From NCBI RefSeq assembly GCF_030272615.1, contig NC_081412.1, positions 691,000,083 to 691,064,082 of the forward strand: a stretch of DNA of 64,000 bases, in the 5' to 3' direction. The number at the start of each line of letters is the position of its first letter. Positions within the stretch are counted from its first letter, which is position 1. Source of the DNA: Cryptomeria japonica. Taxonomy: Eukaryota; Streptophyta; Pinopsida; Cupressales; Cupressaceae. The notes beneath the pieces are model-generated. The model had not been told where the DNA came from. It made no database searches and worked only from the letters and a program-made list of their open reading frames with translations. Shown one piece after another: positions 11,592 to 21,499 of this stretch. A program made the translations under genes and the position numbers.

Positions 11592-14247
11592 TGTTAGTGA
11601 ACAGATTTTGTCTTTCATTAAATTGAATTGATTCTAAGCTCTATTACCCACTTTGAAAGACAAAAGTTCAACTAAACAATTGGGCAAGTGTGACATACAT
11701 CACTTCCCTCTGAATTTTAGATAGGTACAACTCCCTCCATTAGTTATTCAGGGAATAATCTAACTAAATAAACTGATATGATTTTAACCTAAAAGCACGT
11801 AAGGCTGCCTACTTCATTCTTAGATGAGAGGCCAGATAATATGTAAAATAATTCAGAATAACTTTCTACAAGATGCTTTACCAAGAATATCAGAAGAAAT
11901 CAAAGCAAAGTTTAATAACACTAATTTCAGCACTTCTTAAAAATAGACAAGAGAAGCAAAGTCTCTTCAACTAAAAATCTTTCTAAACAACACGGAAAGA
12001 AGCTCCATACTAATATCAACATCCACCGTCAAAAAGATAATCACAGACATTTTAATTCGACTAATATTTGCAAAGAAATACCACTCCACGGATTCAAACC
12101 CAAAGATTTTCCACCTCAAAATGCATATGATCTTATATATATATTTCATGCAACAAAGACATAACAATACGCACATAAGTTCTTTCCAAGTTCGGATTCT
12201 AAAAGACTTGATCACTTCTTTCCAACAAAAACCGAAACTTCTTAAATCTAAGTCTACTATTCTAACCCTTTCTCTATCATCCTTCATCTAATTTATCATA
12301 GCTTTTTAAAGAACAGAGGAGGTCTCCCTGAAAACTTGACTTCCTCTGAGACAGTTATAAAAACCAACAGAGTATTTAGGGAATAGATGTCCCGAAGTCA
12401 TTGCAAGATTATGAAAAACATATAAAATAAAAACAAAGCATTAGCATCATGCTATGCCTCTTCTCCATCGTCATCCTCTCCTCCACTTTTCTGGGCGCCG
12501 TGGGTGGTTGTAAGCTCCTGAATTATAGAGAGACTCGGATTTTTCATGGCATTGATCTTTTCTTTTCTGGCTTCTTTCTCCCATCTATGTTTCACCATTT
12601 TCTCAGCATGCTTAGGTAACTGATTATTACCAATTAATGTCATTTACTTAATTCAGATGATTCGTGTTATATCTTTGGGAGTGAAGTTTCCTTTGGCCTT
12701 AACTTTCTCCATGTGCAGCCTAAATGCCTTTATCATGTCCTGCGTGTTCAACCCACAAAGTCCCAGTTGCCAATCATGGTCTGGGTTAACCACTTTATTG
12801 TCATTGACAAAACTACTCTAAAGTTCCTGAAGCTCGTAAACAGAAGCCCTGGCATCAGAAATCACAGACTTGAATGTAATTACCTGCCATGCTATAGTTT
12901 TCTTTAATACGAAAAGCTGGCACTCATCAGTTACCAATTTGATTGAATTTTCTACTAAAAACTTTGTAGCTCTGTATTCCTCTATCTTGGTGAACATGGG
13001 TAATACATTTTCCCATTTATGCTCTTCTTTTTCCCATGGCACAATCTGATTCTGAATCTCCACAGTGAGGTTTTTCATCTCATCGCATAGTTTCTTGGAG
13101 CTAGTAATATATTTTTCACCATCTCTAATCACTCCTTCAATCTATTCCTCTATGGCCCCTATGATGCTCTTGGCTCACTGAACTTGATTCATTAGTTTCT
13201 TGTTCTCTGGTGAAGTGGGGTCAAAATTGTCTGAAGCATGCGATATGGGAAGTGCTCCAAAACAGCCTATGCTATCAATGAACTGACCTAGAATCTTGAT
13301 ATGTCATTTCAGTTCTCTTTTCTCTTGTCCATCTTTTTCTGACCTCGTGAGCATCTTCTTAGCCGATACTTGGAAAAGGTGGTTATCAGAATCCCTGCTC
13401 ATGTACCCAAGATCCACTTTGGTTACCTCAAAATCCTTTGCATTTACTTCCTTATTCTCGTCTTTGGGCTTTTAGGAAGCAATTTCGGCAACCCACCTCC
13501 CAGTCTTTTCATCAGCATCCAATCTGGCAATTCTTTTGAACTTCTTATGTTTGGGACCCTTCTCCATGTACTTAACCACCATGTCTTGAATTGGGATGGA
13601 CATTGGACTGAAACTCCGCTTCTTGCTTACTGAAGTGGTTATCCATTTAGGACTTGCACTTGAGCTAGCTATTCCTCCGGTCTCTTTAGGTGGCGGCGTC
13701 ATGGCTACAGCGATCGCATGAGATCCATGGTGTTGACAATTTCATTGTCAAGGTCCTTGACTTCAAAAATTTGAGTATGAAGGATTTTTTCTTTTACCTT
13801 TGTGTCTTTGACCTGGTCCATTTTCTTCTGAGCAGCACTCCGTGACCTTGTATATCGAGGAGCAGAAAAGTCTAGAGCCGGATTAGGCTTGTGCTTGGTG
13901 TGAGATGACTTCTTATTTTTACCTGCATGAATAGGCATATAAGTGGGGTTAGAAAAACATTTTGGGGGACATAGAGCAACCTCACTATCTCTTGCAGGAT
14001 CAATCTTGATGCCTATTTTCATTGCTCTTCAATTATTAACCCAATCTATGGTTCTTTCCAAGACTCTCTTTCTTTTAAGCTATATATCATCCTCCTCTTC
14101 CACATCCCAATTTATGCAGGACATTTTGGGTTCAGCTTGGTCTAGATATCCAGGTTAAAAAAGCTCTAGATAATCCTCTTCGATCCCACTTATATCAAGT
14201 TTCACCTGTAGTGAAACTACTTGTTCTAGAACCATTCTCATGTTTGC
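11592..14247 (-). repeat. Gypsy-A 5' LTR, first part
   Basis: It matches 761-3417 of the 3' LTR with scattered substitutions. It breaks off after TGTTTGC at 14247, where the Copia-F material starts. The matching LTR sequence 3418-4460 is missing on both sides of the insertion, so about 1.04 kb of LTR was lost. Confidence 0.92.
12452..14247 (-). pseudogene. LTR-encoded reading frame, Gypsy-A 5' LTR copy, C-terminal part
   Basis: The C-terminal two thirds of the LTR reading frame is visible: 13705-14022 (KIGIKIDPARDSEVAL), 13472-13702 (SPKWITTSV, SIPIQDMVV), 12818-13132 (coiled-coil-like E/K-rich block) and 12452-12643 ending in GEDDDGEEA and a stop. The N-terminal beginning is at 30311-30387 (MKPSLHLFGNIFS), on the other side of Copia-F. 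The middle is deleted. It preserves Gln in NNQLPK where the 3' LTR copy has a stop. Confidence 0.75.
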
Positions 14248-14301
14248 TCTTTTGAATACTTCAAGCTCATCATTGCAATCTTCCTAAAAGTTCTCATTGC
14301 A
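14248..14301. other. 54-bp filler at the left junction of Copia-F
   Basis: This stretch lies between the Gypsy-A LTR break and the start of the repeated Copia-F 3' end. It matches neither side as far as I can see. It could be filler from end joining or a leftover of a deleted internal part of the left Copia-F unit. Confidence 0.5.
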
Positions 14302-14790
14302 AGTTTTTAGAGATTCCTTTCATCATGAGTTTTCTTCATACATTTTCCCTTCATGATTGGGGAGACTTCATGGATACACCTTTGGTTTTGTTTCTTCCTA
14401 AGGGGAGGAATGTTGTTCGACGTTCATGGAGCAGTTTCTTCATATATCGAGCTTCTATCATTGGTGCAGATTCTCCATTGAGGGGGGGTCATAGTTTGAC
14501 TTCTCTTCTTCTCTCATATGGGGGGGACATTTTCCTCACATGGGGTTTTGTCCTTCACATTCTTCTATGAGAGTTCTCTTCTATGTTTTCATCTCTTTTT
14601 GGCGGAGGGTTTTTTCCCATTGGGTTTTTCTCTCTTTCCCCACTTTGTGAGAGATTTCATTGCATTGGTTTGCATGCATTTGCATTTGTACATGGGTAGC
14701 TAACATGGCCTAGTAGCCGGGACCCATCTTGCATTGCTTAGTTGCATTGTAGACTTAAGTGAATTCCCCTAAGTTGCACTTAAGGGGGGG
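14302..14790 (+). repeat. Truncated Copia-F 3' internal end, left tandem copy
   Basis: It is nearly identical to 29320-29808, including the end of the long reading frame (14325-14570), a 3' untranslated part and the polypurine tract before the LTR. It is too similar to be old, so the duplication is recent. It shows the left LTR is not the original left edge of the element. Confidence 0.85.
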
Positions 14791-15292
14791 TGTTGGTGTA
14801 AATAATTATTCATCATGGATATTATTACACTTACTTAAGTTTACTTAGGATAATGCATTTTCATAGTAGTTTGGGTATGAGACACTTGGGTGTTTGTGCC
14901 ACATTGGGATAGTGTGTGTAGGAGAAATTCCACCTTTTATGGTGTTGATCTTGTTATTACACTATCATATCCACTTATTGTGGAGTGATAATTCCACCTT
15001 CGGTGGGTGATCCACCTCATGTGGAATATTATATTATTTCTCCTACCTACCCACACCTATTTCCTACCTACCCTTGTTTCTCATTGAGCCACATGTCATA
15101 TTTGTGTGCTCATACATCCTTATGGCCTTGCCTATATAAGCAGGCCTCTATTCATTGTATGTAACTATTGAACAACTATTGAATCATTATTGTTGATCAT
15201 TTCTATTGATGAGAATACAGTTTATTCTTGTCCTATATTGTGTCTCTATTTTGTACATTTCATTGAGCTCTTGATCTTAGCAAAATCCAACA
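14791..15292 (+). repeat. Copia-F left LTR (502 bp)
   Basis: Starts TGTTGGTGTAAATAA after the G-run at 14784-14790 and ends AAAATCCAACA. It is almost identical to the right LTR; I noticed a single change near the end (CTTAGC against CTTGGC). A TATA motif lies at 15132-15139. Confidence 0.93.
15132..15139 (+). promoter_or_regulatory. TATA box in Copia-F left LTR
   Basis: CTATATAA lies about 150 bp before the LTR end, the usual place for the U3 core promoter of a copia LTR. The same motif is at 30150-30157 in the right LTR. Confidence 0.6.
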
Positions 15293-15304
15293 TGGTATCA
15301 GAGC
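15293..15304 (+). promoter_or_regulatory. Copia-F primer-binding site, split by LARD-G
   Basis: TGGTATCAGAGC directly after the LTR is complementary to the 3' end of initiator tRNA-Met, as in most plant copia elements. It continues at 25801 (CATTGGGGC) after the LARD-G insertion; AGAGC is present on both sides of LARD-G. Confidence 0.88.
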
Positions 15305-16756
15305 TGTAGACGCATAAAAATGACCATATTCCTAAAATGAATATTTTATGTTCATTTCCCTATTTAATTAAATCCAATTTAATTAAATTATCCACATTCT
15401 TCTATTTAATTAAGTAAATCACTTGATTAAATTCACTATACCATTTAATGAATAAATCATTTTATTCAATTAAATCCTCCTAGCCACTTTTAATTAAATT
15501 CAAATTTAATTAAATAGTTATCCTAAATTGAATAAATCAAATTTATTTAATTCCAACCAAATTGAATGAAAATCAAAATAATTCAATTAAATCCTATTAT
15601 CCCCCATCCACTTGCAAAATCCCAAACCCCTTCCTAATCCCTTCTAGAATCTTCTAATCGATTCTAATTAACCTAACCCTCCTCTAAACTTTGTCACATC
15701 CCTAAGCAAAGGGAGGTCACTTCTCAAAATGGCCCAAAGTCTTGGATAACCATTGAAGTTTTTCAACCTTCAACCACCAAAAACCCTAAAGTCTTTGAAA
15801 ACCATTGAAGGCTTCCAACCTTCAACCACTTAATCCACAAAGTCTCCAATAACCATTAATGGTTATTTCAAACCCCCCCACATGGTTAAAACATTTGTTT
15901 TGACTCAACCTCTACCCAACCCAAGGGTCTCATCAGGCCATTAATGCTTTGACCATGATTATCTCTTAATCATTTGCACAAAGGTTTATCCTTGGATTAG
16001 ATCCTAATTCAGTGGGTAAACCTAACTTAGACTTGACCCTTAGCCTTTAGATAACCATGAGGTCTTCTCAGGCCTTTAATGCCTCCAACCTCTTCTTTCA
16101 ACCCAATCTGGTGTGGACATTTGTCACCATTTCATTGGTGCCAATTGTGCACATGGATCCCCAACTTTCAAACCTGGCCCTTGATTAAACCATTCAATCT
16201 TGACCATCCATTGCCCTGTTTGTGCTATAAATAGAGCTCTCATTCCTCCATTCTTAACAATCATCTTTCAAATTTGAAGCATCACACTTATGCTCAAATT
16301 GTTTCAAGCTTTCATATGCTCCTCATTTAGCCTCTTTTAGATCATAAATTAATCATGAACATGCTTGCTAGAGTAGTTTATTTATCATTTTAGCTCAATC
16401 ATAGATTAAATATAGTATGCTAGGATAGTATTCATACTAACCTCGTCATCTTATCATTTAGTTTATTGCATTTCAAGCATCTCATCTAGCTTATAACACA
16501 TCTCATACTAAGATCAGTTAAGATCTCTCTCGTTCTCATATTTGCCATCCCTAAACCATTTTGCTCAGTAATCTGAGAGTAAAACATTGGTTTGAGGGAC
16601 ATTGTGAGATAGAGAACCATGGGACCCTCCTTGGGAAGCTGAGTAACGCATCGTTACTCCATAGCTTGCACCAAGAAGTCCTGTGTGTGTGTGTGGATTG
16701 GTATTTTACATATTTTTCACATTTTAAATTCTAGCAACCCACTTTTCCCACATACA
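15305..16756 (+). repeat. LARD-G left LTR (1452 bp)
   Basis: TG...CA ends. The first 300 bp is rich in ATTTAATTAAAT words, like the start of LARD-H at 63707. A TATA box is at 16226-16234 and a short TG run near 16683. It is almost identical to the right LTR. Confidence 0.95.
16226..16234 (+). promoter_or_regulatory. TATA box in LARD-G left LTR
   Basis: TATAAATAG, followed by GAGCTCTC, lies in the second half of the LTR, a canonical plant core promoter form. The same site is at 25265-25273 in the right LTR. Confidence 0.65.
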
Positions 16757-16778
16757 TTTCTGGCGCCCACCGTGGGGC
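16757..16778 (+). promoter_or_regulatory. LARD-G primer-binding site
   Basis: TTTCTGGCGCCCACCGTGGG follows the LTR end directly. The TGGCGCC start is a common form for plant gypsy elements. The priming tRNA was not identified. Confidence 0.75.
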
Positions 16779-16844
16779 ACGCACCCCAATAACCTATCGT
16801 TTTTTGAATATGAAGACTTTTACAGGTACGCGAGAAACCAGAAT

Positions 16845-17551
16845 TGGCGCGTCTAAGAAACATTTTAGCGCATCCGCCTAACAGTTTAGCGCTTCTAGCC
16901 TACTGTTTAGCGCGTGGGCTCTCTGTCTTAGCGCGTGAACACTTTTCCTTAGCGCATGATGCTGTTTAACAAATTTTCCTGTAGGTATCGACGCGGGCAA
17001 AACACAGAGTAGTGCATCTACTTAACAGAGTAGCGCATCCGCCTAACAGTTTAGCGCTTCTAGCCTACTGTTTAGCGCGTGGGCTCTCTGCTTTAGCGCG
17101 TGAAGACCTTTTTTTAGCGCATGATATTATTTTAAAAAATTTTCCTGTAGGTTTCGACGTGGGAAAAACACTGTTTAGCGCATCCAGTAAACAGACTAGC
17201 GCATCCAATCCACTGTTCAGCGCGTGGAGACCATCATCTAGCGCGTGCAGTTCAAACATTAGCGCGTGACCTCCGTTAAGATTTTTTTGTAGGTATCAAC
17301 GCGGGAGAAAAATAGAATAGCGCATCTGATTAACAGTCTAGCGCATCCCGCTCACTGTTTAGCGCGTGGGAACTATACTCTAGCGCGTGGAGTGCTTTCT
17401 TTAGCGCGTGACTTTCAGTAATATTTTCCTGTAGGTCTCGACGCAGGAGAAAAACAGAATAGCGCATCCATAAAACAGATTAGCGCATTGGGGGAACATA
17501 ATAGCGCGTGGGTGCTTTTTCTTAGCGCGTCCATGCAATACTTTAGCGCAT
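16845..17551 (+). repeat. Five blocks of TAGCGC motifs phased at exactly 21 bp
   Basis: TAGCGCRT-type words start at 16845, 16866, 16887, 16908, 16929, 16950; 17010, 17031, 17052, 17073, 17094, 17115; 17176, 17197, 17218, 17239, 17260; 17318, 17339, 17360, 17381, 17402; and 17460, 17481, 17502, 17523, 17544. Within each block the step is always 21 bp; a few members are variants (TGGCGC, TAGTGC, CAGCGC). Blocks are separated by about 60 bp containing CCTGTAGGTnTCGACGCGGG-like spacers, and repeat every 142-165 bp. The array begins about 70 bp after the primer-binding site. It is the only GC-rich part of LARD-G. Short open frames across it (e.g. 17012-17269) follow from the repeat and are not taken as genes. 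Confidence 0.93.
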
Positions 17552-17609
17552 AGAGTTGACAGAGTCAAAATTTTATGACAGAGTCAAAAATTAGGCTTGT
17601 GAGAGGCAT

Positions 17610-17699
17610 AGTATATATGGAATATAACATTTAAGTATAAGTTACATTTCCTCTTATCTTTTTCCTTTCTTATACTTTAAGTTATATTCCATATATACT
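17610..17699 (+). repeat. Inverted repeat able to form a long hairpin
   Basis: The left arm 17610-17641 (AGTATATATGGAATATAAC...) and the right arm 17669-17699 (...TTATATTCCATATATACT) are near-perfect reverse complements of about 31 bp, with a loop of 27 bp. It is AT-rich and lies just after the 21-bp array. It may be an RNA structure in the leader. Confidence 0.85.
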
Positions 17700-20250
17700 T
17701 TCAGGATGTTTGAGAGGGGTTTCAGACCTCTAGGAATTGTAATGCAAAATCTAGTTTTTGGAAGATCTTCCAAATTTCAGACTTAGTCAAATTTCAGGGC
17801 ATTTCAAGATCAGAATTGTAAAATTTGTAACCAAGATCAAAATTTAGGCTTGTGTAAGCCCACACTAACATTTGATCACTGATTGTGTGCAGGTTCTAAT
17901 ATTTTTTATGCAGGGGGAGGAGTTAGTTTAGAGGGTTTAAGTTTCTTTTTTTACTTTCTTTCAACAAAAGTTGGTTAAAAAGAACTCACTCTCCTTTTTT
18001 GTGCACAAATTAAAATAAACCTCATCATTTCATTTGGATGCATAAAATGAATTTCATGCCTTCCTTTTTGGTGTTTTAAAAGAAAATTCATCTTTCTTTA
18101 TTGCATGGTAAAAAGAACAACAAAACAAACCTTTCATTCCTGCAAGTTAGGAAAACCACATCATTTTGGAAGCTCTAAAAAGAACAAGCAAATTTACTTT
18201 CTGCAAAGCTTAAAACGAACCTCACCATCCTTTGGTGTTTAAAAGGATTCACTTCATTTTGCAAAGTAAAAGAACCTCATCTTCATTTTGTGCAAGGCAA
18301 AAAGGGAAAGTTTTCCCCTATCGACTTTAATTTTGTTGACCAAACATCACGATTTACTTTGTTGACCAGGCTTGTTTTACAAAAGTTTTGGAAATACACA
18401 CTTTGCTATGAAAGGTTAAAAAGAACACCATGCTTTTTGGAGCAACATCTCCAAATAGAAGTTAGCAAATCATTGTCTTGAAGGCTAAAAAGAACAAATT
18501 GATTGCCTTGTCTCGAAAGTGGAAGGTATATGCTCTCCCCATAACTGGGTGAACAAAAAGCCAAGCCACTCTTAAGCTTTCTGTACTTCAAGCATTTAAA
18601 TCCTTTAGCAGGCCTGCCTTCCCGAGGGGTTGAAAAACTCTTAAAGCCGTTTATGGCCGGTGTGAAGGGAACGACCTAAGTGGGGAACGACTTTGATGCC
18701 AAGTATTCCAACCCACTATAATCAAAAGTGAAAAGTGATGAAAGTCCTTTTCAACGGTTGCGCGCAGCGATTAGCCTTCCCCCAGTATCCTTGAGATATG
18801 TAAAGCCTTTGTTCTAAAGGTTGGGAAGCCTCCTGAGGGAGTTTATCACTGACGGCCGAACAGGAAGCCTGATTACGAACCATAGAAATAGAAACTTTGA
18901 GCTGAGTCAGTCGCCAAACATTGGCAATATCATAGTGCAAGGGTGGGGAAGAATCCGCCCCCAAGATTACTCACCATATATCTCCCAAGATAACTACTCA
19001 ATTGTGAAGCAATTCACTTTGGGTTAATTTCTGGCAAAAGGCAAAAAAACGGGCGCCCTCTAGGGGGTGACAAGGCTGTTTGAGCTGACGGAGTATCGAG
19101 ACTAGTGGGCTATGATATTGACAATGACCTTTGAATAAAGAGTCTATCTGATGTGTCTTTTGTTGTAAATCAAACCAGTGATAACATCGAGGATTTGAAC
19201 ACATCCTCCAAAGAATATACACTCAATGTTTAGCATTAGGATGATCATTGTCTTCATGTGTGCTATGTATTCTTGTCACAAATCCTAAAATATCTTGCAA
19301 AGTATCTAACAATCAAACTCAAAAGTCAGTTCAAACAAGGAAGAATCATAAAGTGGAGAAAATTTCCATATCCAACAAAACATCTTTTGAGATGCTTATC
19401 AACATTTCAACTATCTTTAGGAAAGACTTTCATCCAACAAGATTCGAGGAAAGCACAAACTCAAATGATCCTACTCCAAGTCAAGATCAAGATCAAGGAA
19501 TCTCTTCATCCTCCAAATCTATCTTAGGTCCTTTCATTCCACAATCGAAGTCTCCATCCCTTCCATCCATCTTGGGTCCTTACTTCCCTCCATCCACAAA
19601 TCCATCACCTCAAATGATCCATAAGAAAGATCAATGACGAGCACATCTTTGAAATTCTTTCAATCCTCTATCTAAACATCTTTCCAAAACTTCTTCTATC
19701 ATTTCCTCTATCTATTTTGGGTCCTTCTGTCCCAAAATTCAATTTTCCTCCATCTCTTCATCACTTCTCAAGTACCAACACTCATCCTGAAAACATTTCT
19801 ATCTATCCTTGCACAAATCTTCCAACATTCTATCTATTATCCAACACCTCTTTTCTATCCTTCCATCCCTATCATTCAATCCTTTGCATACATCCTTCAT
19901 CTGTGAAATAGGCATTTGTGTCATTTTGTCACATACTTGCCCATGCTCGAATCCAATGTTCAGTCCTTTTCCTAGATATCTATTCATGAAATGCTTCAGA
20001 ATCCGAGGTTGTTCCTCTTTAACATTTTCTTTTGGTTGGGACACACATTCAATCCAGAAAAGAACCACTTATCGTATCTTGGTACCGACATCTTTTGATT
20101 ATTATATCTCATACACTTAATCAATTGCTCTAAAAATCATTGTGATCTCTTAAATTGAAGACATGGCTAGTGAAAAATCTAAAATCTTGCTTCAGCACCA
20201 CTGTAATTATCAGACCCATGTAAGTTTCATCACTTACAAGCCAATGCAAG
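17700..20250 (+). other. LARD-G interior, no gene seen
   Basis: The region holds no reading frame resembling a known protein. It contains repeated words such as AAAAGAACAA and TTTTGGTGTTTAAAAG (17940-18500) and then a moderately GC-rich segment (18600-19100). The short open frames here lack any family signature and are not annotated. Confidence 0.6.
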
Positions 20251-20257
20251 AAAAAAA

Positions 20258-20300
20258 AAAAAAAAGAAAAAAAAAAGAAAAAAAAGAAAGGAAATATCAA
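20258..20300 (+). repeat. A-rich microsatellite
   Basis: A run of A interrupted by single G, (A)nG type. Simple sequence. Confidence 0.85.
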
Positions 20301-20390
20301 AAGCATGAGCAAGAAAATGAATATCAAGAAAAGCAAAATACAATGAAATGCAATATCAAAATGATTGGCTATGGGAACATCCAAGTAACT

Positions 20391-20488
20391 CCATCGGGGC
20401 TATGGACGCCTGGCTGGCAATGGAGCAATATTTGTGAGATTACAGCGATAACCTCGTCGGGGCTATGGACGCTCGCTGGCAACGAGGC
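20391..20488 (+). repeat. Two-copy GC-rich direct repeat
   Basis: Copies at 20391-20425 and 20452-20488 share TCGGGGCTATGGACGC and CTGGCAA. They stand out from the AT-rich surroundings. Confidence 0.75.
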
Positions 20489-20869
20489 TCTATCCAGGAT
20501 GCTTTTGAAGTCAAGGTAACTCATGTAGCTTGCCATGTTGGATTCTGAAGATTACAATGATCATATGAGCCAGAATAAACCCACTTGCACACACATGGGT
20601 AATCAAAGACTAAGTACCTTGATCCAGTTTGAGATTCTTATTCCCTTTTGAGTCTGCTTCCTAGTTGCTAAAAATGTTCAATTGAAATTTCCAGAGGTTC
20701 CAAGTGTGGGTTGGGTCTCTATCTTTGAAAAATTCAAGAACACTTATTCAGATGGTGCTAAATACTAAGACAATCTTACATATCACCTTTTTGCAAATGG
20801 AAACCTCTATGCTTGGGGGCAAAGTTCATCCACTCTATTCTTCCTACCATATCTCCCAAATCACTCTAA

Positions 20870-21165
20870 TTCATATCTATCTATCCTATCTATTCGTTTC
20901 TTCTATCATCCAATTCTTTCTACAATCTTGCTTCACTTCATCCATACCTTCTAATCCATATCCCTTATCCTATCTATTCATTTCTTCTATCATCCGATTC
21001 TTTCTACAATCTTGCTTCACTCTAATTAATGTCTATCTATCCTATATATTCATTTCTTCTATCATCCAATTATTTCTACAATCTTGCTTCACTCTAATCC
21101 ATATCTATTTATCCTATCTATTCATTTCTTCTATCATCCAATTCTTTCTACAATCCTGCTTCACC
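20870..21165 (+). repeat. Four-copy tandem repeat, unit about 70-85 bp
   Basis: Units share TTTCTTCTATCATCCAATTC followed by TTTCTACAATCTTGCTTCAC. The last copy has diverged (CAATCCTGCTTCACC). The long frame 20704-21597 exists only because this repeat and the A-rich stretch after it lack stops in that frame; I do not call it a gene. Confidence 0.85.
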
Positions 21166-21321
21166 TCTATCCTATCTCTATCCATATCCCCTTTTTCATC
21201 CTTGATCTTGATCAAAACTATGGACAACAAATCTATTTCCACCTCAATGGTTCAGTCATCCATTCATCCATTCCTTGTCTTAATATACATTGGGGCAACC
21301 AAATACATCTTTCTTCTAATC

Positions 21322-21408
21322 CAAAAAATCAAAAAAATCAAAATATCCAAAAACTCAAAAAAATCAAATATCCAAAAACTCAAAAAAATCAAAATATCCA
21401 AAAAACTC

Positions 21409-21439
<31 letters not shown>

Positions 21440-21488
21440 AAATATCCAAAAACCAAAAATCAACAAAACAAAAAAAAAAAAAAAAAAA
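21322..21488 (+). repeat. AAAATCAAAATATCC tandem repeat with two poly-A runs
   Basis: Short units of the AAAAACTCAAAAAAATC and AAAATATCCAAAAAC type repeat here, with uninterrupted A runs at about 21411-21436 and 21472-21488. Confidence 0.85.
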
Positions 21489-21499
21489 TCAAAGCATGA

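Noticed and set aside
14302-15292. A 991-bp LTR for Copia-F instead of 502 bp
   Set aside because: The 991-bp duplication starts in AGTTTTTAGAG, not TG, and includes coding sequence and the G-run. TGTTGG...CCAACA with the primer site and polypurine tract adjacent defines the 502-bp LTR; the rest is a tandem partial copy.
15293-15304. tRNA gene fragments at primer-binding sites
   Set aside because: They are short complements of tRNA 3' ends adjacent to LTRs; no tRNA body follows.
17012-17269. Heptad-type coding sequence across the 21-bp array
   Set aside because: 21 bp is seven codons, so any open frame shows heptads. Block spacing (58-61 bp) shifts the frame between blocks, so no frame spans the array.
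16845-17551. CRISPR-like array
   Set aside because: The context is a plant retrotransposon; the repeats are 8-10 bp words with fixed 21-bp step and no palindromic direct repeat/unique spacer structure of CRISPR length.
18600-19100. Host gene exon or rRNA-like segment in the moderately GC-rich part of LARD-G
   Set aside because: No rRNA motif or protein family is recognised; it lies between intact LTRs of one element with perfect TSDs.
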